Shown piece after piece: positions 1 to 8,759 of a stretch of 33,511 nt of DNA (its first letter is position 1; every line of letters begins with the position of its first letter). The translations under genes and the position numbers were made by a program. The notes beneath the pieces are model-generated. The model was given only the letters and a program-made list of their open reading frames with translations, was not told where the DNA came from and did not search any database. The stretch is from Candidatus Zixiibacteriota bacterium (GTDB taxonomy: Bacteria; Zixibacteria; MSB-5A5; UBA10806): contig CP070813.1 of assembly GCA_020344055.1 (NCBI GenBank), forward strand, positions 1,473,057-1,506,567, read 5' to 3'.

Positions 1-60
1 GCCTCTTTTATTGACGGCGAAGTCCTTAATGTTAACGGCGGGGCGGTCCTCGCCGGATAA
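1..60 (+). CDS. 3' end of a short-chain dehydrogenase/reductase (FabG-like), partial
   Basis: The first 19 codons read ASFIDGEVLNVNGGAVLAG and then TAA. This matches the usual C-terminus of classical SDR enzymes such as 3-oxoacyl-ACP reductase, where '(I/V)TGEVLxVxGG' lies near the cofactor and tetramer-forming end. Only the tail is present, so the substrate and exact enzyme cannot be told; FabG is the commonest member. The start lies outside the window. Confidence 0.6.
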   Translation, partial: ASFIDGEVLNVNGGAVLAG

Positions 61-100
61 GTAGTATTTAGACCTAATTATCATTTATACAGCTTTGTGG

Positions 101-129
101 TTGACAACCAAAATTGTAATGGATATTTT
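101..129 (+). promoter_or_regulatory. sigma70-like promoter for the polyprenyl synthase gene
   Basis: A perfect -35 TTGACA (101-106) is followed after exactly 17 bases by TATTTT (124-129, four of six -10 matches). Transcription would start near 136, leaving a leader of about 43 bases before the ATG at 179. This is assigned by pattern only. Confidence 0.45.
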
Positions 130-178
130 CCAGATTCAAGATAAAATGCCGGGAACGAGGAAGTTGCTGGATTACTAA

Positions 179-1141
179 ATGGAATTAGCGAAAGTTTTAG
201 CCCCCGTATCAGAACATCTCGACAATTTTGAGATCGAATATAAACGCGCTCTGGAAACCGATTCGGTCATAATAAAGGAGATTACCGAACACCTTTACGG
301 CGGTCCCGGCAAAAGGCTTCGTCCCGCCCTTATTTTTATGACCGCCGGCGTTTATAACGACGCCTCCATATACTCGGCCCTGGCGGTGGAGTTCATTCAT
401 ACCGCCACGCTTCTGCACGATGACGTCGTCGATGAATCCCGCTCCCGACGGGGAATCGAAACCGTCAATCATAAATGGAACAATCTCGTTTCGGTCCTGA
501 TGGGGGATTATTTCTTCGCCAAGGCTTTCAATATGCTGGTAAAGGCGGGATCGCCCGAAATCATGGCCTCTTTTGCCAGGGCGACCGAAAGAGTCTCCGT
601 CGGTGAGTTGAACCAGGTTTTTTATACCGGCAACTTCGATATAACCGAAGAACGATACCTGAATATTATCGCCGATAAGACAGCATCGCTATTCGCCTGC
701 TCGGCGGAGGCGGGCGCGTTGTGCGCGGGCATAAACGGTGGGATTCGGGAAGGTTTGAAAAAATACGGCGAAAAAGTGGGTATGGCCTTTCAAATCACCG
801 ATGATCTTCTGGACCTTATCGGGGAAACCAAAAAGACGGGGAAGACCCTCGGCTCCGATATTCGCGAAGGATGGGTTACATTGCCGCTGATCCAGGCCTT
901 GAAAAATGATTACGGGCGCTCCAGGGAAAGGATAAAAGGAGTTATCGGCAATGAGGTCGGGCAATCCGGCATTAGGGAAGTCGTTGACTTCGTTAAGAAT
1001 AACGGCGGGATCGAATACGCGGAACAAAAGGCCAGGGGATACGTTCAAGACGCTGTGGATATTTTGCATTCGCTGGACGGTTTACCGATGAAAAACGTCC
1101 TGGAGGAATTCGCCGTCCTGGCGGCGGCGCGGGATATGTAA
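179..1141 (+). CDS. Polyprenyl diphosphate synthase (long-chain trans-prenyltransferase)
   Basis: This enzyme would condense isopentenyl diphosphate onto an allylic diphosphate to build the side chain of menaquinone/ubiquinone or a related polyprenyl chain. At 320 aa it has the normal family length. GKRLRP (residues 44-49) binds diphosphate, the first aspartate-rich motif is DDVVD (81-85) in a LLHDDVVDESRSRRG context, and the second is DDLLD (208-212) in QITDDLLDL. These mark the IspB/HepT/IspA superfamily. Chain length cannot be fixed by eye, but two alanines precede the first motif by several residues and the overall type is long-chain. The ATG at 179 is the only sensible start; GAGG at 157-160 is rather far away for a ribosome site. 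The gene stands alone between its own promoter and terminator. Confidence 0.9.
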   Translation: MELAKVLAPVSEHLDNFEIEYKRALETDSVIIKEITEHLYGGPGKRLRPALIFMTAGVYNDASIYSALAVEFIHTATLLHDDVVDESRSRRGIETVNHKWNNLVSVLMGDYFFAKAFNMLVKAGSPEIMASFARATERVSVGELNQVFYTGNFDITEERYLNIIADKTASLFACSAEAGALCAGINGGIREGLKKYGEKVGMAFQITDDLLDLIGETKKTGKTLGSDIREGWVTLPLIQALKNDYGRSRERIKGVIGNEVGQSGIREVVDFVKNNGGIEYAEQKARGYVQDAVDILHSLDGLPMKNVLEEFAVLAAARDM

Positions 1142-1166
1142 ACAGGTCCAAATTGTTTTAAAACCG

Positions 1167-1199
1167 CGCCACTCCGGTTCGTATTGGGGTGGCGTTTTT
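1167..1199 (+). terminator. Rho-independent terminator after the polyprenyl synthase gene
   Basis: A nine-pair stem, CGCCACTCC (1167-1175) with GGGGTGGCG (1186-1194) including one G-T pair, encloses a 10-base loop. It is followed directly by TTTTT (1195-1199). It lies 26 bases after the stop codon and separates this gene from the VWA gene. Confidence 0.8.
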
Positions 1200-1220
1200 C
1201 GTCACAACGATTCAAATTTG

Positions 1221-3365
1221 ATGGAAATACTGATACTTTCAAAGTACTGGTACTGGTTCGCTGTATTGAGCGTTGCCGCATTGGCAATCGGCATTTACTC
1301 TTATAAAAAAAGCTACCCGCCCTTGAGTAAATTCTGGCGGATTTTGCTGGCGGTTTTTCGGGGAATCGCCTTGTTGCTGCTCGGTTTCCTGCTTATAGAA
1401 CCGTTATTAAACGCTTATAGCGAACGGACTGTCAAATCCAGGCTGGCTGTCTTAATCGATGACACCTCCAGTATGGGTATAATAACCGCCGGCATATCCC
1501 GGATCGATCTCGCTGACAGCCTGGTTTCGGCAGAGCTGTCCGATGTCGACTACCGTTATGACGTTTTCACCTTTTCCCATGGAAAAACCGAATCTGATGC
1601 CCTTCCGAGTGCTGGGGACCTATCGGGAGATGCCACCTCCATTTCCGGGGCGTTGAAGGCTGTCGAATCTTCGAAAAATTTCCATGAGTACGGCGCCGTT
1701 CTTCTTGTCACCGACGGCGGCCATAATCTCGGGGTCGATCCCGTGGATCAGGCCGCGAACCTGGATATTCCCGTATTTACATTGACCGTAGGGGAGGAAA
1801 TCGCCGAAGGCAATATATCCATTTCCGATATCGTATTTCCCCCCGTAGCCTACAGCGGGGATAAGTTTAAAATCGAGGCCGAGATATCCGGAAGGGGATT
1901 GGGAAATGCCAGGTCCAGGCTGGTGCTGAGCGAAGGCGGAAAGATGGTGGGAAGCGCCATGTTTGAAGTGCCCTCGGAGGGCCGCAACGTAAAGGCCGAT
2001 TTCGAAATCGAAGCCCCCGATCCCGGAAATATCGAATATAGAATTTCAACTCCGGTTCTGGAAAAAGAGATAAAAACCGCCGACAACGAGCGAATTATCG
2101 TTGTCAGAGTATTAAAAAGTAAAATAAACGTATTTATCGGCGCCTCATCCCTGAACTGGGAATTCAAATTTATAAAACAGGCTTTAAACCAGTTCGATGA
2201 GTTCAATATCGACGCCGTCTATCCCGAAAGTCCCGGCAGGTTTTCGGCTCCCGGCCCGCCCAGGGGTTTGAGCGGTTTGAATAAATACGACGCCGTAATT
2301 TTCGTAAACTGTTCTCCTCCAGACCTCAGGATAGCGGTCGATGATTTGAAAAGCTTCCTTTCTGGGGGCAGGGCGATGCTCTACGTTGCCGGAAGAGATT
2401 ACAGTTCCAGTATCCGGCGCTTCGGAGGTCTGTTGCCCCTGGAAGTTCAAAACGTTTCCGTAGCCGAAGGCGATTTCTTTTTCGAGCCGGCAACCGCATA
2501 TCGTCAGCATGCAGCCATATCGATAAGCGAAAATCCCGATAAAAGCGATAGATATTGGAATTCGCTTCCGCCGCTTTCAAGAATGATTACCGGCATAAAG
2601 CCGACCGGGGAAATTTTGCTGGAAGGCAGATCGGGCACAGGGCCCTCCAGGATTTATCCTCTTCTGGTTGCCGGCAGATTCGAAAAAGGTCGGGTTGTCG
2701 CCGTTACCGGATTCCCTCTCTGGAAAAGTCACTTCGGATCGGCCAACCTTGACGGGATGTCGGATGTGATTCCGAAATTCTGGAAAAACCTCCTGAGATG
2801 GGCATCCTCCGCCGATGTCGAGGAAAGATTTAAGGCGTTTACCGATCAAAAGGTGTACCGCCTGGGAGAGCCGATTAAATTCACCGCCTATTTAAATGAC
2901 GAATCCAATTCCCCCAGAAACGGCGCCTTGATGACGGTATCGATAACTCGGGAAGAGGAACGATTGAAATTTAAGGATGCCGTACTGGCTCAAACAGGCA
3001 ACGGAATTTATGAAGGAGAAATGGAATCTCCCGGAACGGGGAGATATGTTTTTGAAGTTGTGGCCTCATCTTACGACGATACGCTGGGTGTATTTTCCGG
3101 AGAGTTTACCGTCGAAAGTTTCAGTCTGGAGATGGCTTCCAGCGCGCCCGATTATAAGTTGACACAAAGAATCGCCGAAGTTACGGGCGGTGCCGCTTAT
3201 AACGTTGACAGCATTAAAGATTTTTCTGAAAATATAAAATTATATCCGTATATCGAAACGGAACTTTCCCAGGTAAAGCCATTCGGCATGCCCGCCATAC
3301 TGGCAATTATCCTGATTCTCCTTTGTGTGGAATGGGGTTTGAGGAAGAGATTCAGGTTGCCCTGA
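1221..3365 (+). CDS. Membrane-anchored VWA-domain protein with glutamine-amidotransferase-like middle region
   Basis: A 714-aa protein with two N-terminal membrane helices (about residues 9-26 and 40-60), a large exported part and one C-terminal helix (about 687-705) before a short basic tail. A von Willebrand factor A fold starts right after helix 2: LAVLIDDTSSM (76-85) is the MIDAS loop, with D80-x-T82-x-S84 rather than DxSxS, and LLVTDGG (161-167) is the later metal-site strand. The middle (about 300-530) has the look of the class-I-amidotransferase-like domain often joined to such VWA proteins in Bacteroidetes-type genomes. This is inferred from 'YDAVIFVNC' and 'GRVVAVTGFPLWK', not proven. 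A TTG codon directly before the ATG (1218) would add one residue. The function is unknown; relatives are thought to sit in Bat/aerotolerance or envelope-stress loci. No clear ribosome site is seen. Confidence 0.75.
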   Translation: MEILILSKYWYWFAVLSVAALAIGIYSYKKSYPPLSKFWRILLAVFRGIALLLLGFLLIEPLLNAYSERTVKSRLAVLIDDTSSMGIITAGISRIDLADSLVSAELSDVDYRYDVFTFSHGKTESDALPSAGDLSGDATSISGALKAVESSKNFHEYGAVLLVTDGGHNLGVDPVDQAANLDIPVFTLTVGEEIAEGNISISDIVFPPVAYSGDKFKIEAEISGRGLGNARSRLVLSEGGKMVGSAMFEVPSEGRNVKADFEIEAPDPGNIEYRISTPVLEKEIKTADNERIIVVRVLKSKINVFIGASSLNWEFKFIKQALNQFDEFNIDAVYPESPGRFSAPGPPRGLSGLNKYDAVIFVNCSPPDLRIAVDDLKSFLSGGRAMLYVAGRDYSSSIRRFGGLLPLEVQNVSVAEGDFFFEPATAYRQHAAISISENPDKSDRYWNSLPPLSRMITGIKPTGEILLEGRSGTGPSRIYPLLVAGRFEKGRVVAVTGFPLWKSHFGSANLDGMSDVIPKFWKNLLRWASSADVEERFKAFTDQKVYRLGEPIKFTAYLNDESNSPRNGALMTVSITREEERLKFKDAVLAQTGNGIYEGEMESPGTGRYVFEVVASSYDDTLGVFSGEFTVESFSLEMASSAPDYKLTQRIAEVTGGAAYNVDSIKDFSENIKLYPYIETELSQVKPFGMPAILAIILILLCVEWGLRKRFRLP

Positions 3366-3460
3366 TTACTTCACGCAACGGATTTGCATTTATTCATAAA
3401 AAATCATTGAAAAGGGATAGAGATCTCAGTAAATAATTGGGAGTAGAATCGAAAACGTAA

Positions 3461-4768
<1,308 letters not shown>

Positions 4769-4774
4769 GGCGAA

Positions 4775-5149
4775 ATGACAGCGTATCCGAGAACATCCAG
4801 GAAATTTGTTCGCAGGGTTAAGGGATCGGGTATCTGGCCCCGCCTGAGACTGTTCATTTACGTATTAATTGCCGTTTCCATTATACTGATTTTTTTCTGG
4901 GGTGAATTCGGATTCTTCAGAATGTGGATTCTTCACCGGAAAATTGTCAAGCTGGAGAATGAGGTTGTATCCTTGAAGGTCGCCAAGCAGGATCTTTTGT
5001 GGGAAATAGAGAAGATGAAAAACGATCCCGATTACCTGATAAAATATGCCGTGGAAAACTATGGCTACGCCCGTCCCGACCAGAGGATTATACAGTTTGT
5101 CCCCGTCGATACCTCAAAAGTCGATCCTGAAAAATCGAGTGCTGAGTAA
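4775..5149 (+). CDS. Septum formation initiator protein (FtsB/DivIC family)
   Basis: A 124-aa bitopic protein: basic cytoplasmic N-terminus (residues 1-24), one membrane helix (about 25-43), an extracytoplasmic coiled coil (about 53-83), then the family signature DPDYLIKYAVENYGYARPDQ and a short polar tail. FtsB/DivIC partners FtsL and FtsQ/DivIB in the divisome. The position directly behind eno is the same as in many bacteria, including E. coli (eno-ftsB), which strengthens the assignment. It starts six bases after eno and recO follows after 13 bases. Confidence 0.88.
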   Translation: MTAYPRTSRKFVRRVKGSGIWPRLRLFIYVLIAVSIILIFFWGEFGFFRMWILHRKIVKLENEVVSLKVAKQDLLWEIEKMKNDPDYLIKYAVENYGYARPDQRIIQFVPVDTSKVDPEKSSAE

Positions 5150-5162
5150 GAATCGTTAGAAG

Positions 5163-5927
5163 ATGGGGCGATATAAAGTCAATGCTTTTGTGATACGCGC
5201 CACCCGCATGACGGAAACGTCGCGGGTGGTTACTTTATTTGCGGAGGAGTTCGGAAAAGTCAAAGCGGTGGCCAAAGGGGTGGACAGGCCCAAATCGAAA
5301 CTGGCAGGGATGATGGAATTATTCAACCGCATTGAAGCAATTGTGTACAAAAAGGAATCGGCCGAACTGGGCACCATGAGCGACGCCTCGCTGAGCGAGG
5401 GATATCCCGGAATCGCAGAAAATCCCTGGAAATTCGGATTCGGCTCGGCCTGGTGCGAGATCCTGGATAAAACCTCTCATCCTGATATTCCGCGTCCCGG
5501 GATATTCACTCTAACGGAAGAGTTTTTTCGGATTTTGAATCAGTCTGAATCGGAGAAATCCGGCCTGCTTTTCTGGACGGCGCTTTACAGGTTGTTGATT
5601 ATCGAGGGTTACGCCCCCGAGGTCGGCAAATGCGCCTCCTGCGGAAAAACTGAATTTAAAACGCCGATAATCATATCGCTGAAAAGGGGCGGCCTGGTAT
5701 GCGGCAAATGCGGGGATGACGATGATACCATAATGAAGTTGTCATCGAATTCCCTCGATCTGCTCCGGAGAATGAATTCAGAAAACCTTGAAAATATGGC
5801 AGAGGAGTCGATAGATGAAAGGACGGGCAAAAACGCCGCCGAGGCGATACTGGCCTTTGCCTCCTATCATCTGGGCTTGCCTCGCAACCTGAAATCGTTT
5901 AAATTCCTCGAAACTCTGGCCGATTGA
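5163..5927 (+). CDS. recO: DNA repair protein RecO
   Basis: A 254-aa recombination mediator that helps load RecA onto SSB-coated single strands in the RecFOR pathway. The N-terminal OB-fold (about 1-80) reads YKVNAFVIRATRMTETSRVVTLFAEEFGK in outline. The C-terminal part has a helical bundle and an intact four-cysteine zinc site, C157-x2-C160 and C180-x2-C183, which many but not all RecO proteins keep. The tail LGLPRNLKSFKFLETL is typical. It follows the DivIC gene by 13 bases. An acidic run, GDDDD, lies right after the second zinc pair. Confidence 0.93.
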   Translation: MGRYKVNAFVIRATRMTETSRVVTLFAEEFGKVKAVAKGVDRPKSKLAGMMELFNRIEAIVYKKESAELGTMSDASLSEGYPGIAENPWKFGFGSAWCEILDKTSHPDIPRPGIFTLTEEFFRILNQSESEKSGLLFWTALYRLLIIEGYAPEVGKCASCGKTEFKTPIIISLKRGGLVCGKCGDDDDTIMKLSSNSLDLLRRMNSENLENMAEESIDERTGKNAAEAILAFASYHLGLPRNLKSFKFLETLAD

Positions 5928-5985
5928 ATCGGCGGGTACGAATTGGTGTAAAGATAGATTTTTTAAAATAGAAAATGGTGATCAA

Positions 5986-6150
5986 GTGAAAGATAAAGAA
6001 AGAAAGGCAATTGAAAGATTTTTGAAAATATCATGCGTTAGTCTTAAAGATTTAATGCAAGGAAAGAAACGGACCCGGGGAACTTCGGCTCATCAAACCA
6101 AGACCGGTAATAAGTCGCCCTTGTCAAGAAAATCTAATGATAAAAAGTAA
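5986..6150 (+). CDS. Possible small basic protein, 54 aa, unknown function
   Basis: A GTG-started frame of 54 codons ends at TAA 6150. The product starts VKDKERKAIERFLKISC, has a short amphipathic-looking helix at residues 3-15, then a very basic, Ser/Thr/Lys/Arg-rich tail with no predicted fold. Translation is supported by GGTGATC at 5977-5983. This is an exact match to the extended anti-Shine-Dalgarno of 16S rRNA, and it sits two bases before GTG, the register expected for that extension. A five-codon frame (ATG at 5975, stop overlapping the GTG) lies on top of the ribosome site. I do not recognise a family. It could also be a non-coding leader of glyS. Confidence 0.4.
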   Translation: MKDKERKAIERFLKISCVSLKDLMQGKKRTRGTSAHQTKTGNKSPLSRKSNDKK

Positions 6151-6151
6151 T

Positions 6152-6172
6152 TCGGAAGCCCCGCGCTTCCGA
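6152..6172 (+). promoter_or_regulatory. Perfect hairpin just upstream of glyS
   Basis: TCGGAAGC (6152-6159) pairs fully with GCTTCCGA (6165-6172) around a five-base loop. No T-run follows, so it is not a standard terminator. It begins one base after the stop of the putative 54-aa frame and ends 29 bases before the preferred glyS start. It may be an mRNA stabiliser, an attenuation element or a Rho-dependent end. Confidence 0.45.
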
Positions 6173-6201
6173 CGTTGAGATTAAAGAATCTGGAGAAGGT
6201 T

Positions 6202-7515
6202 TTGGCGAAGAAGAAATCAATCGATCCCTTGATGGATAAAATCGTGTCCCTGTGCAAACGGCGCGGTTTTGTATTCCAATCATCGGAGATATACGGCGGG
6301 CTCGGGTCCTGCTGGGATTACGGCCCGCTCGGTGTGGAGCTCAAGAATAATATCAAAAGATCCTGGTGGGAATCGATGACCCATCGGCGCGACGATGTCG
6401 AGGGAGTCGACGCGGCTATCCTGATGCATCCCGATGTCTGGGTGGCGTCGGGGCATGTGGATGGTTTCACCGATCCCCTGGTCGACTGCAAGCAGTGCAA
6501 ACATCGTTTCCGCGCCGATGAGATAAATGCCGAAAAGTGCCCCGACTGCGGCGGGGAGCTGACCAAACCCCGCATGTTCAACCTGATGTTCAAGACCTTC
6601 ATGGGGCCGGTGGAGGATGAATCTGCGGTTGTTTATATGAGGCCGGAGACCGCGCAGGGGATCTATGTCAATTTCCATAACGTGCTGCAACCTTCTAGAC
6701 AGAAGCTGCCCTTCGGAATCGCCCAGCTGGGCAAGGCGTTCAGGAACGAGATAACGCCGGGTAATTTCATATTTCGTACCCGCGAATTCGAGCAGATGGA
6801 GATGCAGTATTTCGTGCGTCCGGACGAAGATCAGAAATGGTTCGATTACTGGAAACAGCAACGCTGGGACTGGTATCTGGAGATTGGCATCAGGAAAGAG
6901 AAACTTCGCTGGCACGAACACGGGCATGATGAACTCGCCCATTACGCCAAAACCGCCTTCGATATCGAATACGAATTCTCATTCGGCTGGAAGGAGATCG
7001 AGGGGATCCACAATCGCACCGATTTCGATCTTGCCAGGCACGCCGAGAAGTCAGGCAAGGATATGCGCTATTTCGACCAGGAGCGTAACGAGAAGTATCT
7101 GCCGTATATAATCGAGACCTCGGCCGGCGCCGACCGCACCACGCTGGTGGTTTTAGCCGACGCGTTTCACGAGGAAGAGGTCAGGGGCGAGAAGCGAACG
7201 GTTCTTAAGTTCAACCCGAAAATCGCCCCCATTAACGTAGCCGTTTTCCCGCTGGTCAACAGGGAGGGAATGCCGGAGGTGGCCGAGAAGATCTACCACG
7301 ATCTCAAAAGGAATTTCAAATCGTTCTACGACGATGGTGGCGCGGTGGGACGCAGGTACCGTCGCATGGACGAGGCCGGAACCCCTTATTGTATCACGGT
7401 GGACGGCCAGACCCTTCAGGATGACACGGTTACTGTCCGGGAGCGCGACAGCATGGAGCAGACCCGGCATAAGATAGCGGAGCTGGTGGGGTTGATCGGG
7501 GAGCGGTTGAAGTAG
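6202..7515 (+). CDS. glyS: Glycyl-tRNA synthetase (dimeric type)
   Basis: Charges tRNA-Gly with glycine; this is the alpha2 type found in archaea, eukaryotes and many bacteria, not the alpha2beta2 GlyQ/GlyS pair. The class II core is clear: the N-terminal block DKIVSLCKRRGF...SSEIYGGLGSCWDYGPLG, motif 2 RNEITPGNFIFRTREF (181-196), and motif 3 GADRTTLVVLADAF (309-322). A zinc ribbon insert has C96, C99, C113 and C116. The C-terminal anticodon-binding domain starts near 345. I prefer TTG at 6202 (437 aa) because GGAG at 6192-6195 lies six bases upstream. An in-frame TTG at 6175 would add nine residues but its ribosome site would be inside the hairpin at 6152-6172. ATG at 6232 is a shorter option. 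Confidence 0.95.
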   Translation: MAKKKSIDPLMDKIVSLCKRRGFVFQSSEIYGGLGSCWDYGPLGVELKNNIKRSWWESMTHRRDDVEGVDAAILMHPDVWVASGHVDGFTDPLVDCKQCKHRFRADEINAEKCPDCGGELTKPRMFNLMFKTFMGPVEDESAVVYMRPETAQGIYVNFHNVLQPSRQKLPFGIAQLGKAFRNEITPGNFIFRTREFEQMEMQYFVRPDEDQKWFDYWKQQRWDWYLEIGIRKEKLRWHEHGHDELAHYAKTAFDIEYEFSFGWKEIEGIHNRTDFDLARHAEKSGKDMRYFDQERNEKYLPYIIETSAGADRTTLVVLADAFHEEEVRGEKRTVLKFNPKIAPINVAVFPLVNREGMPEVAEKIYHDLKRNFKSFYDDGGAVGRRYRRMDEAGTPYCITVDGQTLQDDTVTVRERDSMEQTRHKIAELVGLIGERLK

Positions 7516-7769
7516 TAGGTTGGGGATTTAGCTTCCAACATCTTATAGAATTTTAAAACTCTTGTTAAATTGACTATATTTGGGCCAATTTGCGAATTTC
7601 CTTGACAATAATCCCGGGCAAATGAAAATTGAATTGGAATTAAGGCCGTTCTGAATATACCCCGTAGCCGCTAATTGCAATGCAGGGACGTATCTCTAAC
7701 GATATCTTGAGATCTGGACGTAAATTTAAAATTCTGTTCTTATTTAACGTTAACGCGATCAGGATTTCG
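7516..7769. other. Intergenic region after glyS, no gene seen
   Basis: This AT-rich stretch has no frame with a ribosome site and no convincing terminator for glyS. A TTGACA at 7602-7607 has no good -10 at the right distance. The region ends in the promoter described next. Confidence 0.5.
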
Positions 7770-7799
7770 TGGACAATTGGGATTAGGCCAATTCATAAT
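7770..7799 (+). promoter_or_regulatory. Promoter with embedded palindrome before the helix-hairpin-helix gene
   Basis: TGGACA (7770-7775, five of six) and CATAAT (7794-7799, five of six) are 18 bases apart. The spacer holds the inverted repeat AATTGG (7775-7780) / CCAATT (7788-7793), which fills the space between the two boxes and so has the geometry of a repressor operator. Transcription would start near 7806, very close to the GGAGG at 7811-7815. Confidence 0.4.
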
Positions 7800-7822
7800 A
7801 TTAATAAAATGGAGGAAATAAA

Positions 7823-8485
7823 ATGAGTCAGTATATCGGAATCGGATTTTATGAGCAGATGTTAAAAGCCTACTATATTTATATAGATTCATCCTTAACA
7901 AGTAGAACAATACATGGTTTCCCTCAGAAAATCTGGTTTCTGGCGGAAGATACGCTTGCCCTGCAAAAATTATTTGAAAGGTACCTGACCTTATATGGGA
8001 GAACGTTTTTTCACCTGAAAAGCATAAGCGAATTGGATCCTGATCCTGATTATTATTTCCTTAGATCTACGTCGAACATCGGGCGGCGTTTTATTATGCA
8101 GACCGATATGTATGCCCAATTAATTCAGGATGAAGGCCTTCCCGGTCATTTACTGGATTGGTATCTGGCAGAGAACTCCAGTCTTCTGGACCGATTGGCG
8201 CATCCGTATTTTCACGGCATTCGAGAATTTGAATTGGCGTTGATACCGGTTTTATCGGACTCACAGATTGCAGTTCTTAATCAAAACGGTTTCAGGACTC
8301 TTAAGGCAATTGCGGATTCTACTGAAGATGGTTTAAATTCGATATTGGGCCTTGAAAGGTATAAAATAAGCGCGATAATCAATCTTGCAAAGCGACTAAT
8401 TGACTATTACCCGATCTCAGGTTATTGGGGTATGGCAAGTTATTCCTCCAGCATAGAATATCCGGAAGAATTTTTCATTCAGTAG
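7823..8485 (+). CDS. Unknown protein with a C-terminal helix-hairpin-helix-like region
   Basis: A 220-aa soluble protein with no signal peptide or membrane helix. GGAGG (7811-7815) seven bases before ATG fixes the start. Residues 1-130 are rich in Tyr, Leu and Phe and are not recognised. Residues about 143-192 look like a Rad51/RNA-polymerase-alpha-CTD type helix-hairpin-helix: 'LSDSQIAVLNQNGFRTLKAIAD' followed by 'GLNSILGLERYKISAIINLAKRLI'. Such folds bind DNA non-specifically or mediate protein contacts. The tail (193-220) is Tyr/Ser-rich and acidic. The gene looks more AT-rich than glyS before it, is flanked by dispersed repeats on its 3' side, and appears to be its own transcription unit, all of which suggest an accessory gene. 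Confidence 0.75.
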   Translation: MSQYIGIGFYEQMLKAYYIYIDSSLTSRTIHGFPQKIWFLAEDTLALQKLFERYLTLYGRTFFHLKSISELDPDPDYYFLRSTSNIGRRFIMQTDMYAQLIQDEGLPGHLLDWYLAENSSLLDRLAHPYFHGIREFELALIPVLSDSQIAVLNQNGFRTLKAIADSTEDGLNSILGLERYKISAIINLAKRLIDYYPISGYWGMASYSSSIEYPEEFFIQ

Positions 8486-8490
8486 AAATA

Positions 8491-8557
8491 GGTCGGGTTC
8501 CGAATCCGAAGGACGAGAAACCCGACAAATACATGAATTCCGGATCAATTCCGGAAT
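8491..8557. repeat. Pair of hairpins behind the helix-hairpin-helix gene; part of a dispersed repeat
   Basis: GTCGGGTT (8492-8499) pairs with AACCCGAC (8519-8526). ATTCCGG (8537-8543) pairs with CCGGAAT (8551-8557) across seven bases. The 15-mer GGTCGGGTTCCGAAT at 8491-8505 recurs in inverse orientation at 31512-31526, so this is a genomic repeat and not just a local terminator. No T-run follows either stem. Confidence 0.5.
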
Positions 8558-8573
8558 GGCGCTACACTGTCAC

Positions 8574-8640
8574 TGTCATTCCCCCGAAAGGGTGAATCCA
8601 GTATATGGCCTGGTTTCTGGATTCCCAATCAAGTTGGGAA
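8574..8640. repeat. Dispersed palindromic repeat, copy A
   Basis: The element contains GAATCCAG (8594-8601) and its inverse CTGGATTC (8617-8624), flanked by TCATTCCC and TTGGGAA. GGTTTCTGGATTCCC (8612-8626) is identical to 11656-11670, and TTCCCAATCAAGT (8622-8634) is identical to 10096-10108. It belongs to the 'ATTCCC...GGGAATGAC' class of short intergenic repeats seen in many environmental bacteria. Confidence 0.6.
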
Positions 8641-8759
8641 CAAAAGACTTTTTATTGATTGTCGTATAATAAGATTAAATATTGAGACTATCCGCTGCCG
8701 TGGGAAATCCCTCCCGTAGGCGGGGTTTACAGCATGGTAAAAAATACACGGAGGATTTC

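Noticed and set aside
8682..8759. Upstream extension of the VCBS protein
   Set aside because: The added residues cover a non-coding gap, and the GGAGG plus signal peptide begin at 8760.
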